Shown here in pieces: positions 1-10,559 of a stretch of 64,000 nt of DNA (position 1 is the stretch's first letter; each line of letters opens with the position of its first letter). A program made the position numbers and the translations under genes. This stretch comes from Saccharina japonica (Eukaryota > Sar > Phaeophyceae > Laminariales > Laminariaceae), in the NCBI GenBank assembly GCA_008828725.1, contig MEHQ01004065.1, positions 44,160-108,159 of the forward strand. The letters are read 5' to 3'. The notes under the pieces were generated by a model. The model searched no databases and had not been told where the DNA came from. It saw nothing but the letters and a program-made list of their open reading frames with translations.

Positions 1-11
1 ATTCTCGGTGC

Positions 12-38
12 GGGGGGGGGGGGGGGGGGGGGGGGGGG
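12..38. repeat. Poly-G homopolymer tract
   Basis: An uninterrupted run of about 27 G at the left edge of the window. Such tracts are hard to sequence, so its true length is uncertain. Confidence 0.9.
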
Positions 39-59
39 TGAGGGTGGCATAAAATATAG

Positions 60-640
60 TCCGTTCGCCGCGTAGCAGCTACCGACTCGTGCCGGAAACG
101 CTTCGTGCTCGCTCAAAGTCCTTGCTGGGTGGCCAACTGGCAGATGGTTCGCGGTTGTGAGGCTAGGAGGGGGGGAGGAGTGTGACGGCTGCACTATTTT
201 TTGTTCGCCGTGCAGCTACCACCTCGCGCTGAACGCCTTGTGCTCGCTCTGCCACGTAGAACGAGACAGAGTCAGCTGGTAGCTGGTACGTGGTTTGAGG
301 CTATATGGGGGAGTGAGGCCAGCACTTCATTCCGTTCGGCGCGCAGCTACCACCTCGCGCTGGAAAAAAAAAAGTTGTGCTTCGAAGTTCAAGCCCTCGT
401 TGGGTGATCAGCTGGCAGCTGGCGCGGGGTTTGGAGGCTAGGGGAGGAGTATAAGGACGGCACTATATTTCGTTCGCCGTGCAGCTACCACCCCGCGCTG
501 AAACAAAAACTCTTCTTCGCTCAGTATACCGGGTGATCATCTCGCAGCTGTGCGAGGTCAGAGGCTTGGGGAGGAGGGAGGGTGGCGCCAAAATTTATCG
601 TTCGCGCCACATCTACCGCCTCGCGCTGAAACCGCTTCGT
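60..640. repeat. Tandem repeat, about 135-bp period, five units
   Basis: Units begin near 63, 203, 334, 472 and 600, each starting with a GTTCGCCG-like motif followed by GCAGCTACC and CTCGCGCTG. Spacing is 128 to 140 bp. Units differ by substitutions and small indels, so the array is old or loosely homogenised. Short open frames here are by-products of the repeat. Confidence 0.8.
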
Positions 641-1140
641 GCAAGCGCTCGCTCAAACATCCTGGTTGGGATTATTGAGCTGCTGAAGGACACTGCGGAG
701 GGAAATTTAAGGGGGGGGGGGTTGAGAACTAAAAGAGGGGCAAAGGGACGCTCCACGGTGTTCATCGACCCGCGATAGCCGCGTGCAGCGCTCGACCAAA
801 GCAATGACCACGCATGTTGTGCTTAGGGAATACGCAAACACGGTCTAAGTATCAGGCCAGGTGTTAACCCCCAAGTGCCAGGCAAGGTCTCAAGTCCCTG
901 TCAGTAAGGGGGGTGGTGGGGATAGCCGATTCTAGTTAACCATGACCGTCTCAGGTCGCGCGGATTGCCTCGCGGACTGGAGAAGTTTCGGAAGTCGTTG
1001 CCGATTTGGACCAGAGAGCCTCCGTCGAAAATCGCGCAGGTCGAATCGAGAACTACAGCTGTGCTCGAGGCCATTTTTAGAGGTAAGTTGTGCGCTTCAT
1101 TTTGGGCCGACGGGGCGATTGACCTCTGCGCGCCCAGCAG
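641..1140. other. No recognisable gene
   Basis: Nothing could be assigned to a family. A donor-like GAG|GTAAGT occurs on the plus strand near 1082 at the end of an open frame, but the peptide upstream resembles nothing I know and the flanks are repeats. Confidence 0.4.
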
Positions 1141-1197
1141 CAGAGGGTTACCCACTCCAACAACAGCAGTAGGCTGCAGAAGGTTGCCTTCTTTAAA

Positions 1198-1241
<44 letters not shown>

Positions 1242-1470
1242 CAGCAGAAGGTTGTCTTCTCCAAAGGCAGCAGTAGCATGCCTTATTCAACGGCAGCAGC
1301 AGTAGGTTACAGTAGGTTGCCTCCTTCACAGGCAACACCAGCAGCAGGTTGCCCTTTTCAAAGGCAGCAGCATGCCTTATTCAACGGCAGCAGCAGCAGT
1401 AGGCTGCAGTAGGATGCTTCCTTCACAGGCAACAACAGCAGTAGGTCCCCTTCTTCAAAGGCCTGTCCTA
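1140..1470. repeat. CAG-rich minisatellite with a pure (AGC)13 core
   Basis: Imperfect units of roughly 60 to 70 bp contain AGGTTGCC, a short CTTCA/CAAAGGC block and a variable CAG stretch. A pure AGC run of about 13 copies lies at 1199-1237. Homopolymeric Ala, Ser or Gln open frames here come from the triplet repeat. Confidence 0.8.
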
Positions 1471-1962
1471 GGTATAATGCGCTGCCCGGACCTGACTTTC
1501 GATGCGTTCCCCACGCGTTGCCGTACAGTTCCCACGGATGAGTGCCTCTCTCTCTCTGCCTTTTCGTGCCTGCGGACTGGCTGTGAAAAGCTCAGCGGCA
1601 AGTTTTACTGTAATCTATACGATCTGCACTCGACCGACATTACCCGCCAAGGGACTGCATTGCTGTTCGCCCGACCAAACTCATCACCACGAGCCCTGCA
1701 AATTGCGTACAACCCTAATCTACCAAGGGTGTGCCAGGTAGGATATATGTACACGTTAAGGTACCCAGGTACCAGACTTGATTGTTTTGGACACGATCGG
1801 GTAGGTACAAGGGCATCAAACTTGACCGTTTCAGTCGCCTTCAGGCATACCATAAACTTGATACTTCAACTCCCAGGGTATACGAGCGTACTACTGGTAA
1901 GCACAACTTTGAAATTGTTTAAAACCCGAAAAAAACAAAAAAAAACTCGTTGCTCCTCTTAC
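1471..1962 (-). other. Probable start of intron 3 of the MIP-like gene
   Basis: This stretch follows the exon 3 donor of the minus-strand peptidase gene. No further exon of that family was found between here and the left edge, so the next exon probably lies outside the window. Confidence 0.45.
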
Positions 1963-4900
1963 CTGGATGTATTCGGCGAGGCTCGAAAACGCATCATCCG
2001 CGGCGTTCCGGAAACCCTGATCGGCGTGCGCGTTCCTCACAAAATCGGCCGCGTCTATGACGGAGCAGATGGTGTTGCTGATGGCGTCAATCCCACGGAG
2101 TACTGCTAGCGGCGAAGAAATTTCTCGGGAACTTCGGTGGAAAACATGGAATGGTGTGGATTTTACGAGGAAGATATGGGGGGCGGGGCGGGACGGGACG
2201 GACACAGGAAAATAACACACCATTAGAAAAAGGAGCCCGGGCGGAAAATTCGAGGGCGTCGGACAGTTGAAGGGTGCGTGAAGTGACACGCAAAACTACC
2301 GGTAATCGGCTGGGGCTCTGAGGGGTGTAACGCGTGGGCTGGGAGGCTCAGCGGCAGAGGCATAACCACAGCGGGAGGGCACACGAGGGGGGAAAGCTAG
2401 AAGCCGCACGGCGGAGGGACGGACAAGCTGGGAGGACGCCCCTTCCATGCCATCGTCGCTCTGTATGGCCCGCGTGATGCGCGTGTTAAGAGGTTGACCA
2501 GCAAAACCACTTGAGCTTGCAGTCAGCGCTGACTGCTACCTCAGCGAGTATGATGTATGTATCTCTGTGACAGCGCAACGCGGTGATCGATGCAGTGGGC
2601 GGGCGTCGTGCTCCTGGGCAGGCTTTCAAGCACCGGGCTTACCCGTACGGTGGCACATCACGTCGCACGGCGAGGTCATGTCACGCCTGTCACGCCGCTG
2701 AACGACCCCCCTCCCCACCGAGTCCGTCTCGAAAGGGATGCGTGGTCAATGGTCAAATGACTAAGGCAAGCAAAAATGAGTACCCCTCCCCCCCCACACC
2801 GAGCGTCGAACACAAGTGAGGCAGGGCAGACGCGAGCGTGGTACGAGTAGCCACAGTTGACACGTACTGTACATGCACAGCACGCGAAACACTATCATCA
2901 ATAATAATGTTGTCGATGAAAAAGAACACCGTTCCGAGCAAACGCCCCCCCCATGTATCCCCGATGAACCAGTTCTCCGGCAAACCGCCCACCTGTCCCC
3001 CCCCCCCCATCCATTTAACCCACAAGGCTTCCCTTGGGGATCGTGGTCGACTTGAAATCCCGGGGGGGGGGGGGCTGTCGCAAGCTGGAAAGGGAGAACA
3101 CATCAGGAGGCGTTTGTCCCTCGTACCCGCTACTCGTACGTAGCCACCGGGCAAGAAAGAAGAACACAAGCAAAAAAAAACTCTTGCAAACTAAAGAGAA
3201 GATAAGCAACCGCCGGGCACGTAACACCGACCTGCCCACACGAGTTTATGGTTACTACTGAACTTCTATTTACGACTATTACGGGTGGGCTAATGTAGTA
3301 AACACTAGTAAATAGAACCTACGGTACACACGAAAACCTACATATTTCCTTTTTTGTTTACTAACAATATTTGGTCCTATTTACTATGGCCCTCCGTAAT
3401 ATTAATACACACACACGTTTTTTGGGGGACAATCTACTAGGATTTAGTGTGGGAACAATATGTTGGTTAAGGCGACTTCTAGACAACCAGGTACATAGTT
3501 AGTAGCCCTTGCCTTATCCCCGCTCGTAGCGCGTCCGACTCTAGCACAGCGCCCGCGGCGAGCGGAACAAAATCTTCGGGCGTGTGAAGCCCCGCTACCC
3601 CCGCAACCCCAGGAGCCAACATGCCTCCTTCCGAGGAATTATGTGAGTTCCCACGGGCGACGTCTCGTAGGTGGCCGTCCGGAACCCTGTCCTCGGGAAG
3701 GGCGAAGCGCGTCGGGAGCGAGAGAGGGAGGGAGGGGCGGAGGGAGGGAGGGAGGGAGGGAGGGAGGGAGGGAGGGAGGGAGGGTGGGGGATGGGGCAAG
3801 GTCTTTAAGATTTGCAGTCATGTTGCGGGGAGAAACCAGTCATATTTGGGCATGAGATGGGATTATTTGTACAGGATTACTCTGAAGTAAAATTAGTAAC
3901 CAGGTGTCTGTACAGTGCCGTCAAAACTTGTGCTGGGCTGCAACCTTGACAAGCGCGGCGTTGATAGCTCGACGTTGTAGTAACAGAAACATACCTGTTA
4001 GTCTTGGAACTCTTCACCCCCTTACAACCTTTACACGTCGGTCGGACCATGATCTAGATCATCCATGATTTACATCATCTAGATCCCAACCTGCCGTTAT
4101 GAGATATGGTGCAGGATCTGTACAATACAGATCTAGGATAGGTACAATGCAGATCCAGGATATGTACAATGCAGATCCAGGATCTGTACAATGCAGATCC
4201 AACTCAGGAAACATGTGCTAGATCTTGCAGATCATACGGCTCCCACCTGCCAGCATGAGCTAGATAATACAAGACTGGGGATAGATTCTACCTTGAAAGG
4301 TTTACTGCTTACCACTCTGTCCCTAAATATAACCACATTTTCTACATCAATAATCAATAAAACGCTTCTTATATTTCGGGACAGAGTGGTATATATGATG
4401 AAGTGGGAATCGATGATCTGTCCGATGTGAGCAACCTTAAGACCGCACCTACGGTTTTGGGGACAGCTCTACCCGGAAATATCGTGCTGGATATATCGTG
4501 CAGTCCAACACAACGTTTAGTGAAAAAACCAAGAGCACTGCGGTATGAGAAAGCCTCGCGCATTATCAAAACTCCACCTAGAATGCGCGGTCAACGGTAA
4601 AATGACTTAAGGCAAGCAACAAATGAGTACCCCCCCCCACCACCACCACCACCAAAAACGCCTTACTATCAGGCCCTCCGACCGCATGGTTGAGTTTGAG
4701 ACATCCGAAGTCAAGAAAGAGTACGAGAGTACGCACTAAAACTATACCCAATCAAATCAGTCCACAGCCTGTTCCGCCTCACATCGACAACAAACAGCAG
4801 CCGGCGCAGGGCAACACCACACACACCCTTCAGCCAAAAAAACGTGCGAATCGCCGCCCACCCTCCCCCACCCGGACCAAAAAGACTAAAAAAAAAACAG

Positions 4901-5287
4901 TTTAGCACGCCCACGGGCCTACGCCCGCGCCCCGCCTACCCTCACTCACCCTGACGCAAACAGTCTTGCGCGCCCAAGCCCCGGCCAGGGCGCCCCGCGA
5001 CAAGCCGATACTGGCCGTGTCCGGTTCTCCCCCCGGTCAAAAACGCCTGCTGCTTTCGCCGCCGTGCGAACCGAAGACCTAAGCCCTGTAGCACGGCGGA
5101 AATTTAGGGTTCCGGGGAGGGGGAACGCTGCCACCCTGGCGCCCCATCGCTTACCAAGCCGCGCCGCCAGCATTTTGTCTCCCCCCTCCCCTGTTGGGCT
5201 CGGCCTGTTGTGAGTAGACCCGGCGGTGGCGAGAGAGAGAGCCGAAAAGGGCGCGCGGAGTGCGTTATGCAGGTTCGTCGCTGCCAC
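1963..5287 (-). CDS. Mitochondrial intermediate peptidase-like M3 metallopeptidase, first three exons (partial gene)
   Basis: MIP (MIPEP/Oct1 family) removes N-terminal octapeptides from imported mitochondrial proteins. Proposed model on the minus strand: exon 1 at 5287-4950 starts at ATG and encodes an Arg/Ala/Ser-rich, acid-poor leader of the mitochondrial presequence type, ending RARLFASG at a GTGAGT donor. Exon 2 at 3686-3513 contains GLHTPEDF and ESDALRAGI, matching the family's region just after the presequence. Exon 3 at 2131-1963 contains SNTICSVIDAADFVRNAH, the family's conserved N-terminal helical region, and ends at a strong CAG|GTAAGA donor. Phases agree (2, then 2, then 0 at the end of exon 3). 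Intron 1 is 1263 nt and begins GT. Intron 2 is 1381 nt and appears to be a GC-AG intron (AAG|GCAAGG). The catalytic HExxH region is not in the window. The exon 2 start is the least certain boundary. Exon 3 is the strongest evidence and exon 1 the weakest. Confidence 0.62.
2744..2795 (+). repeat. Short dispersed repeat ending in ATGAGTAC plus poly-C, copy 1
   Basis: GGTCAA, AATGACT, AAGGCAAGCA and then AATGAGTACC followed by a C-rich tract. A second copy is at 4585-4640, also in an intron of the peptidase gene. The 3' end resembles that of the longer poly-C-tailed repeat found at 41-64 kb. Confidence 0.6.
3264..3404. mobile_element. Miniature inverted-repeat element, AGTAAATAGG family, copy 1
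   Basis: The inner inverted repeats are AGTAAATAGAACC and GGTCCTATTTACT, with outer ends near TATTACGG and CCGTAATA. Related copies are at 28251-28411 and 47523-47635. This one lies in intron 2 of the peptidase gene. No coding capacity. Ends are approximate. Confidence 0.55.
3420..3475 (+). mobile_element. Partial copy of the 85-bp GGGGACAAAC MITE (MITE-D)
   Basis: Matches the second half of the elements at 6390-6476 and 7120-7204: a TTTTGGGGGACAA block, TAGTGTGGGA, then GGTTAAGG. The first half is missing. Confidence 0.5.
3716..3785. repeat. (GGGA)n / GGAGG microsatellite
   Basis: About 15 copies of GGGA with a few interruptions, in intron 1 of the peptidase gene just upstream of exon 2. 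Poly-Gly/Arg/Glu and Pro/Ser frames here are repeat artefacts. Confidence 0.9.
4110..4202. repeat. About 23-bp tandem repeat, four units
   Basis: Four imperfect copies of GATCTGTACAATGCAGATC-like units lie inside intron 1 of the peptidase gene. Each unit is nearly palindromic (GATC at both ends). Confidence 0.8.
4312..4389. mobile_element. TA-flanked MITE (MITE-C), copy 1
   Basis: A 78-bp element begins CCACTCTGTCCC and ends GGGACAGAGTGG, flanked on both sides by TA. The terminal inverted repeats extend about 21 bp with one mismatch. A TA duplication is typical of Tc1/mariner (Stowaway-type) MITEs. It lies in intron 1 of the peptidase gene. Other copies are at 14608, 16237, 16326 and 39039. 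Confidence 0.75.
4585..4640 (+). repeat. Short dispersed repeat ending in ATGAGTAC plus poly-C, copy 2
   Basis: Same layout as 2744-2795: GGTCAACGGTAAAATGACTT, AAGGCAAGCA and AATGAGTACC, followed by C and CCA repeats. Confidence 0.6.
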
Positions 5288-5463
5288 ACAGGACGTACGC
5301 GACGTGACTTAAAGCCCCGGTGAAACTGCACCAGTTATGATTTGGCGACAGACTACTTGGGAATAGTAACGGCACCCCAGCAGGAGCACACAATAGTTAA
5401 CACAGGACGTACGCATGTACAAATAAACCCCGCCTGCAAAATATATATGAACAGGTGTTGTTC

Positions 5464-5749
5464 GACGCGTGAGTACGATAGAGGTATAAGGTATACCTTT
5501 TTTTGGCTGAAACGTTTTCTGAACGACGGGGGAGGCGTTCCTTCCCTTAACCCAAAATCGTCGGCATTCCATTTTTTTTTCCCCCATATGTTTCGTTGTG
5601 TCGTTAGGCTATATGGGATTGTTCATCGGGAGGCGTTTTGGTTTTCCTCTAAAATCTGTTTTTGACTTACTATTAGTATAGAGGTCCTCAAGTCACCACC
5701 CTCAGAAGGCAAAATCTTAATATGGGGCACCTCTATCGTAGCATGCGTC
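5464..5749 (+). mobile_element. MITE-A copy 1 (complete)
   Basis: 286 bp, starting GACGCGTGAGTACGATAGAG and ending CTCTATCGTAGCATGCGTC, so the ends are inverted copies. Internal landmarks shared with other copies are TTTTTTTGGCTGAAACG, CCCAAAATCGTCGG, a TTTTCCTC/AAAAT block and a GTCACCACCCTCAGAAGGC block. No coding capacity. It lies about 180 bp upstream of the proposed start of the peptidase gene. Confidence 0.8.
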
Positions 5750-6389
5750 GTGTGTTGGGGCTTGATAAGGCACGGGAACGCACGCGAATGCCCGTAAAAA
5801 ACAACTATTATAGGGGAGTTCATAACTTGTTTTTTTGGCTCGGCTTTTGCACGAAACATAAAAAACACATTGTTTGAATGCGATGAGATTAGTGTAGGAC
5901 GCTACTCGTACCCTTCTTTTCACGGAAAAAAAAAACAGAGTTTTTTACGTGTTATTATCGCAAGCTGTTTAAGGATTTGAAAACATCTGGCCAAATGGTC
6001 GTTCGTGACGCTCGCGACGCTTGCGAGGGTTGGCGCGCGCGGGCGGGCAGTAGAGCTTCCCACTTACCCGGTATTGGGTACCGGTAAAATGGTCGAGGTT
6101 TACAGGCAGTGTACGAGACAGAGGAAATCACGCTTCGTGATCATCAATGGTTGATTTGATCTCATTCGCTCAGGGTTCGGGTTACGGTTGCAGTTCCTGA
6201 TCGTCTCCTAAACCTGGTATGCCAGCCATTTCCTCGAAAATATGTGGTAAGCACCCCACCGGGTGCGTGTGTTCGGTAGCAGGGGTTAAGCTATCAGCGG
6301 GGTCAGGTGAATACCGTATACCACGGGTGATAAAATATGGCTCAAGCCCAGGGACGAGTTTCGGAGCCGGTTTCCTCCAAAACATACCT
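5750..6389. other. No recognisable gene
   Basis: Nothing supportable was seen. Short open frames on both strands lack recognisable motifs. Confidence 0.4.
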
Positions 6390-6476
6390 AAACCCCTTAA
6401 GAACCGGTCCCCCGTTTTTGGGGACAAACTACTTGGAAATAGTGTGGGATCATTTGTTCAGTTCTGCAAGGGTTAA
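6390..6476 (+). mobile_element. 85-bp MITE (MITE-D), copy 1
   Basis: Begins AACCCCTTAAGAACCGG and ends GTTCTGCAAGGGTTAA, imperfect inverted ends, with a core GGGGACAAACTACTTGGAAA. Other copies are at 7120-7204, 12701-12779 (inverted) and a half copy at 3420. Confidence 0.6.
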
Positions 6477-6512
6477 GAGGGGCACACACAACGAAAATGC
6501 TGGCTTTGGAAA

Positions 6513-6760
6513 TACCTCGGGAACGGTCTCGAGATCTTTCCATAGGTTCATGTATCGCTCGGCGTGTACGATCTCCCCGTTTGGTCGAGAAACCCAGCTC
6601 CGAAAAATGGTGTGTGTTACATCTTGCGTTTTACAACGGTACCCCTTCATCCCGAGAAATTTCCCAGATCTTTCCATAGACGCTTCGCTCGGCGTATACG
6701 ATCTCAGATTGTTGCCGAGAAACCCAGCTTTGACAAATCGTCCGAGGGGGTGTGTTATCG
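6513..6760. repeat. Two-copy tandem repeat, about 135-bp period
   Basis: Two units (about 6513-6625 and 6648-6760) share AGATCTTTCCATAG, CGCTCGGCGT, TACGATCTC and CGAGAAACCCAGCT. No coding function is apparent. Confidence 0.7.
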
Positions 6761-7119
6761 TATCACCCGGGTGATACGGTACATCTCCATTTTCCGAGAA
6801 TTTTCCTCGGCGATCGGGGTTAGTTATAGGGCTAGCGTTTAAAATCAAGTACAAGTATATTTCAACCATTTTTTTTGTCGAAGCTGGGCTAAGGTCTATT
6901 CAGCCCTCAAAATGGACGCCTTGAGAAGTGAGGCGCTCCGAGCATACAGCAGTATCCGCTAAAACATGGATGGAGTGATGGTATTCGAGGTGGAAGCGTG
7001 TGACGGCACCGCAGCAGAATACAACACGGTTTCGTGTGGAAGCAAACCGCCATACAGTAAATACCAGTCAATCATGCTACGGTTGAGGTGCACCATTTTG
7101 TTTCTGACGGTGACCACTT

Positions 7120-7204
7120 TACCCCTTAGGAACTCGTCGCACATATTTGGGGACAAACCACTTGGAATTAGAGTTGGATATTTTTTCGGTTCTGAATGGG
7201 TTAA
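7120..7204 (+). mobile_element. 85-bp MITE (MITE-D), copy 2
   Basis: ACCCCTTAGGAAC at the left end, GGGGACAAACCACTTGGAAT in the core and GGTTCTGAATGGGTTAAG at the right end, matching copy 1 along its whole length with substitutions. Confidence 0.6.
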
Positions 7205-7318
7205 GCTCTATACCTCACTCCAAACACTGATTTGGGAGGGGAACTAACAGTGCCACGAATACACCCGATGAACAGTCCCATAGCCTATCGATACAGCGAA
7301 AAATAGGGCAACACAAAA

Positions 7319-7412
7319 ATGGAATTCCGACGAGTTTGGGTTAAGGAGCCCCTCCATTCAGAAACGTTTTCAGCCAAAAGAAGGTTATACCTCTTCTATC
7401 GTAACAGGCGCC
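7319..7412 (-). mobile_element. MITE-A fragment
   Basis: Only one terminal part remains: GGAATTCCGACGA, GGGTTAAGGAGCCC, TTTTCAGCCAAAAG and a degenerate CTATCGTAACAGGCGCC end. The other half is missing. Confidence 0.6.
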
Positions 7413-7608
7413 CAGTACACAATCCAAAATATTGGAGTGTTTGCGATAGAAGTAAAAATATATATATACTAGGGAATAAGAGGCCCTCCCGCCCCCACGG
7501 CGGTAGGGCCATTGAAGCAAGTAGTAAATATGATAGAGGCTCAAATAAAAAATAATATGAATAAAATTGGAAACAAATTGACGACGAAGATTCCACAGAT
7601 GCTCCGAG

Positions 7609-8400
7609 TACCTTGAAGTATAGTAAGGAGTATTATTGGAGAAAGCATACTTCAGGTACTTCGTGTACTCGGAGTATTTCGGGGTTCAATACTCCGGGAT
7701 ACTCTGCTCGTACTCGGAGTATTTTCGGTATGAACACTCTCGATACTGCTTGTACTCCGAGTATTTCGGGGTCCGATACTGCGCATACTCCTTCCGTGTA
7801 CTCCGAGTATTTGGGGCTTCAGTACTGCTCATACTCCAAGTACTCCGAGTATTCAGGCCGCCAGTACTCTAATACTCTAAGTACTCGGAGTACGAAATGT
7901 ACTCGATACTCGGAGTACACTCGGAGTGTGAAGTACGTTAAGAGCATCTTTGCATCATTTGAAAGAGTCGGCCGTCATTCCCCCCAGGTTCTGGGAGCAT
8001 GTGACTGGCGTTTATAGCATTTCACAATTCACAGATAGTCTCATTACCTCGGAGTGATATTAGAGTATTTTCGAGAAAAGATACTTCAGGTACATTGTGC
8101 ACTCGCAGTATTTCGGTGTCCAATACTCTCGATACTCGGAGTACTCCGAGTAATTTACGTAAATGTTTTTACTCCGAGTACTGCTTGTATACTCGAGTAT
8201 AAGTACTGCTCATACTCCCAGTACTCGGAGTATTTGGGCCTTCAGTACTGTTCATACTCCAAGTACTCCGAGTATTTAGGCCACCAGTACTCTAATACTC
8301 TCAGTACTCGGAGTACGAAAAATACTCGATACTCCGAGTATACTCGGAGTATGGAGTATACTCGGAGCGTCTGTGGAAGATTCTTAATAGGAGTACAAAT
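7609..8400. repeat. Two copies of a repeat dense in palindromic TACTC(C/G)GAGTA
   Basis: Copies at about 7609-7960 and 8051-8400 share GAGTATT, ATACTTCAGGTAC, AGTATTTCGG and many TACTCGGAGTA or TACTCCGAGTA palindromes. Related copies with a TACTCGCAGTA variant occur at 13736-14059 and 14371-14500. The tyrosine- and serine-rich open frames are generated by the repeat. Confidence 0.8.
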
Positions 8401-8687
8401 GGTTGAGGAAATAGAAACGAAGGGGATTGACTCCGAATCAATGCGAGTCGTTTGATGGGAAACATATTTGAAATAGATGTGGCCAGGGGGGACAGGGGGG
8501 GGCTGGCTGTTCCTGAGAGCACGTTGTTTGTTGTTGTCGGTTGTCTCGCTGTTATAGCGAAAGGGCCTTGCAAAATCCCTCGCGAGACTGTGGCTGTGCT
8601 GATGATCGAGATCATTTGACTCGTGCATGCATGCATACCGAGTTTTTCGTGAAAACTATAACAGGGCACAGATACTGCATACTCTGC

Positions 8688-8757
8688 TTACGAATATACA
8701 GCAGGCAGGCACATTGTATGTACGTTATACAGCAGGCACATTGTATGTACGTACAAT
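8688..8757. repeat. Short direct repeat, about 28 bp, two copies
   Basis: Two copies of CAGCAGGCACATTGTATG followed by TACGT, ending in a palindromic TGTACGTACA segment. Confidence 0.7.
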
Positions 8758-8930
8758 GAAATAAAATTCAAGAGAAGAAGTCCCACAGCACCGCACAGCA
8801 GAGGAGCTTGCTCAAAACGAAAAAACGCAAGGCGGTACGTTGCTGTTCCGTGAACGGACAAGACAGATTGGAAACATATACGCATACATTTGAAGACATA
8901 CGCAACAAGACTAAGTTAGGTTTATTATTA

Positions 8931-9502
8931 CGTATATACGTGCGTGCACGGACAGCATGCTTACAGCATGATGCAGGCTCGCGAGAATGTCACGTGAGCA
9001 TATCACTTGGGCATGGCTCTGAACGTGATGTATCGTCGAAGAGCTATATGGTGTCTCGCGGCACCGTCTAGCCTGGTAGTGATAATTGGTATCACTTATT
9101 GCGCCGCATTCGCAAAATCGTCTATTTCTTGCCATCGGAGAGTGATCGAGATTTGTTGTAAAACAAAACCAGCAAACACAACCACCACCACCACCACCAC
9201 CAGCGACAAGTTTCTGCTGTATATACGTACGTACGTACGTGCACAGACAGCATGATTACAGCATGATGCAGGCTCGCGAGAATGTCACGTGAGCATGTCA
9301 CCTGGGCATCGCTCTGAACGTGATGTGTCGTCGAAGAGCTATGGTGTCTCGCGGCACCGTCTAGCCTGGTAGATACTTGTATCACATTATTGCGCCGCAT
9401 TCGCAAATCGTCTATTCTTGCCATCGGAGAGTGATCGAGATTTGTTGAAACCAAAACCAGCAAACACAACCATCACCACCACCAGCGACAAGTTTCTGCT
9501 GC
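8931..9502. repeat. Tandem duplication, about 285-bp unit
   Basis: Copy 1 (8931-9219) and copy 2 (9220-9502) match along their length, sharing ACAGCATGATGCAGGCTCGC, GAATGTCACGTGAGCAT, GTCTCGCGGCACCGTCTAGC and the final GCGACAAGTTTCTGCTG. They differ in the ACC repeat length (longer in copy 1), the CGTA run (longer in copy 2) and point changes. Confidence 0.85.
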
Positions 9503-9574
9503 TGCTGGTGCTCAGCTGGTGGTGTGGTAATGGTGGCGGTGCCTTGACTTGAGGATGGTTGTTGGTGATCTCTA

Positions 9575-9660
9575 CGTGTACCTGGTCGACCTGGTACCTG
9601 GTATGGGGGGAAATATGTATACTTGTTTTCCCAGGACCACCCTGGTACCTGGTAAGTAGG
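9575..9660. repeat. Cluster of ACCAGGTA / TACCTGGT motifs
   Basis: Several CCTGGTACCTGGTA-type palindromic motifs in 85 bp. Similar clusters are at 17150-17390 and 40450-40530, with scattered single copies elsewhere. Confidence 0.6.
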
Positions 9661-10480
9661 GCATGCAACATGACCAAGCTTCGCGAACTCGGGGCGTTTG
9701 AACACGAGCAGAGGCAGGAGGAGGGGATGTTATCTAGGGGCCTTCAGGACCCCGTCCGTTTCTAAAGCAGTGGTGCTTTCGTCGCGCACGGTGACAGAAG
9801 GCGACGTACGTATCATACGATACGAGTACGACCAGAGCGAGGATGAACGATACAATCTCAGCAAAGGTAAAAGTAGCAACCGCACTGCTGCAATACTCGT
9901 ACGTAGAGCAGCCGCAATCGCTGTGGCCACGACGACAGGCACGGCGCACGTACGAGTTGTACTACAGTATCCCAGCCTGCGACGTAAGAAGACGGTGCCG
10001 GGCATGCCGGCGTAGGGATAAGCGTGCGTTTTGAACGTGTGTGGGACAATTTTTTTTTTTTTGTTTGTTTGCATTTGCTCAACTCTAAGTCGCTATGATA
10101 AAGTGGGCATCAAAGATCACTTGATTAAAGCATTGTTTTTTGGGCATCAGACGAACTATATATAATAGATAGATATACTTTCCTTCCGCTCAAAAAAGTA
10201 AATTCCCTTCCCCTCATGGTTTCGGTGCGTTTGCGATAGAAGTAAGCAAAACCCTGCAGGCGACGCCTCCGAAAATGATAAGGGAAGTGGGGTGAGGCAA
10301 TGCGGCAAACCAAACAAACAACGAAAACAAAAAGTAGCGTACGAGAGGAACGGTAGCCCCGCAACGGTGGTGGCGGCAGCGGTAACCGCAGTGCCGCAGC
10401 TGCTATCCCACGACCGCAAGCAGCAGCACAGGTGGCTGCAGCTACGTGGCGGCAGCCCCAGCAGCAGCGGCAGCAGCGGC

Positions 10481-10492
<12 letters not shown>
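9661..10492. other. No recognisable gene
   Basis: No family could be assigned. A poly-T run and CGTACG-rich stretches are present. Overlapping frames on both strands lack recognisable motifs. Confidence 0.4.

Positions 10493-10554
<62 letters not shown>
10493..10554. repeat. (CAG)n microsatellite, about 20 copies
   Basis: A near-pure CAG run preceded by interrupted CAG/CGG. It keeps all six frames open as poly-Gln, poly-Ser or poly-Ala on plus and poly-Leu, poly-Cys or poly-Ala on minus, which explains the longer frames here. None has a convincing non-repeat domain. Confidence 0.9.

Positions 10555-10559
<5 letters not shown>

Noticed and set aside
1372..2109. A 245-residue plus-strand frame
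   Set aside because: It begins in CAG minisatellite and ends antisense to the recognised peptidase exon 3, so it is best explained as a shadow.
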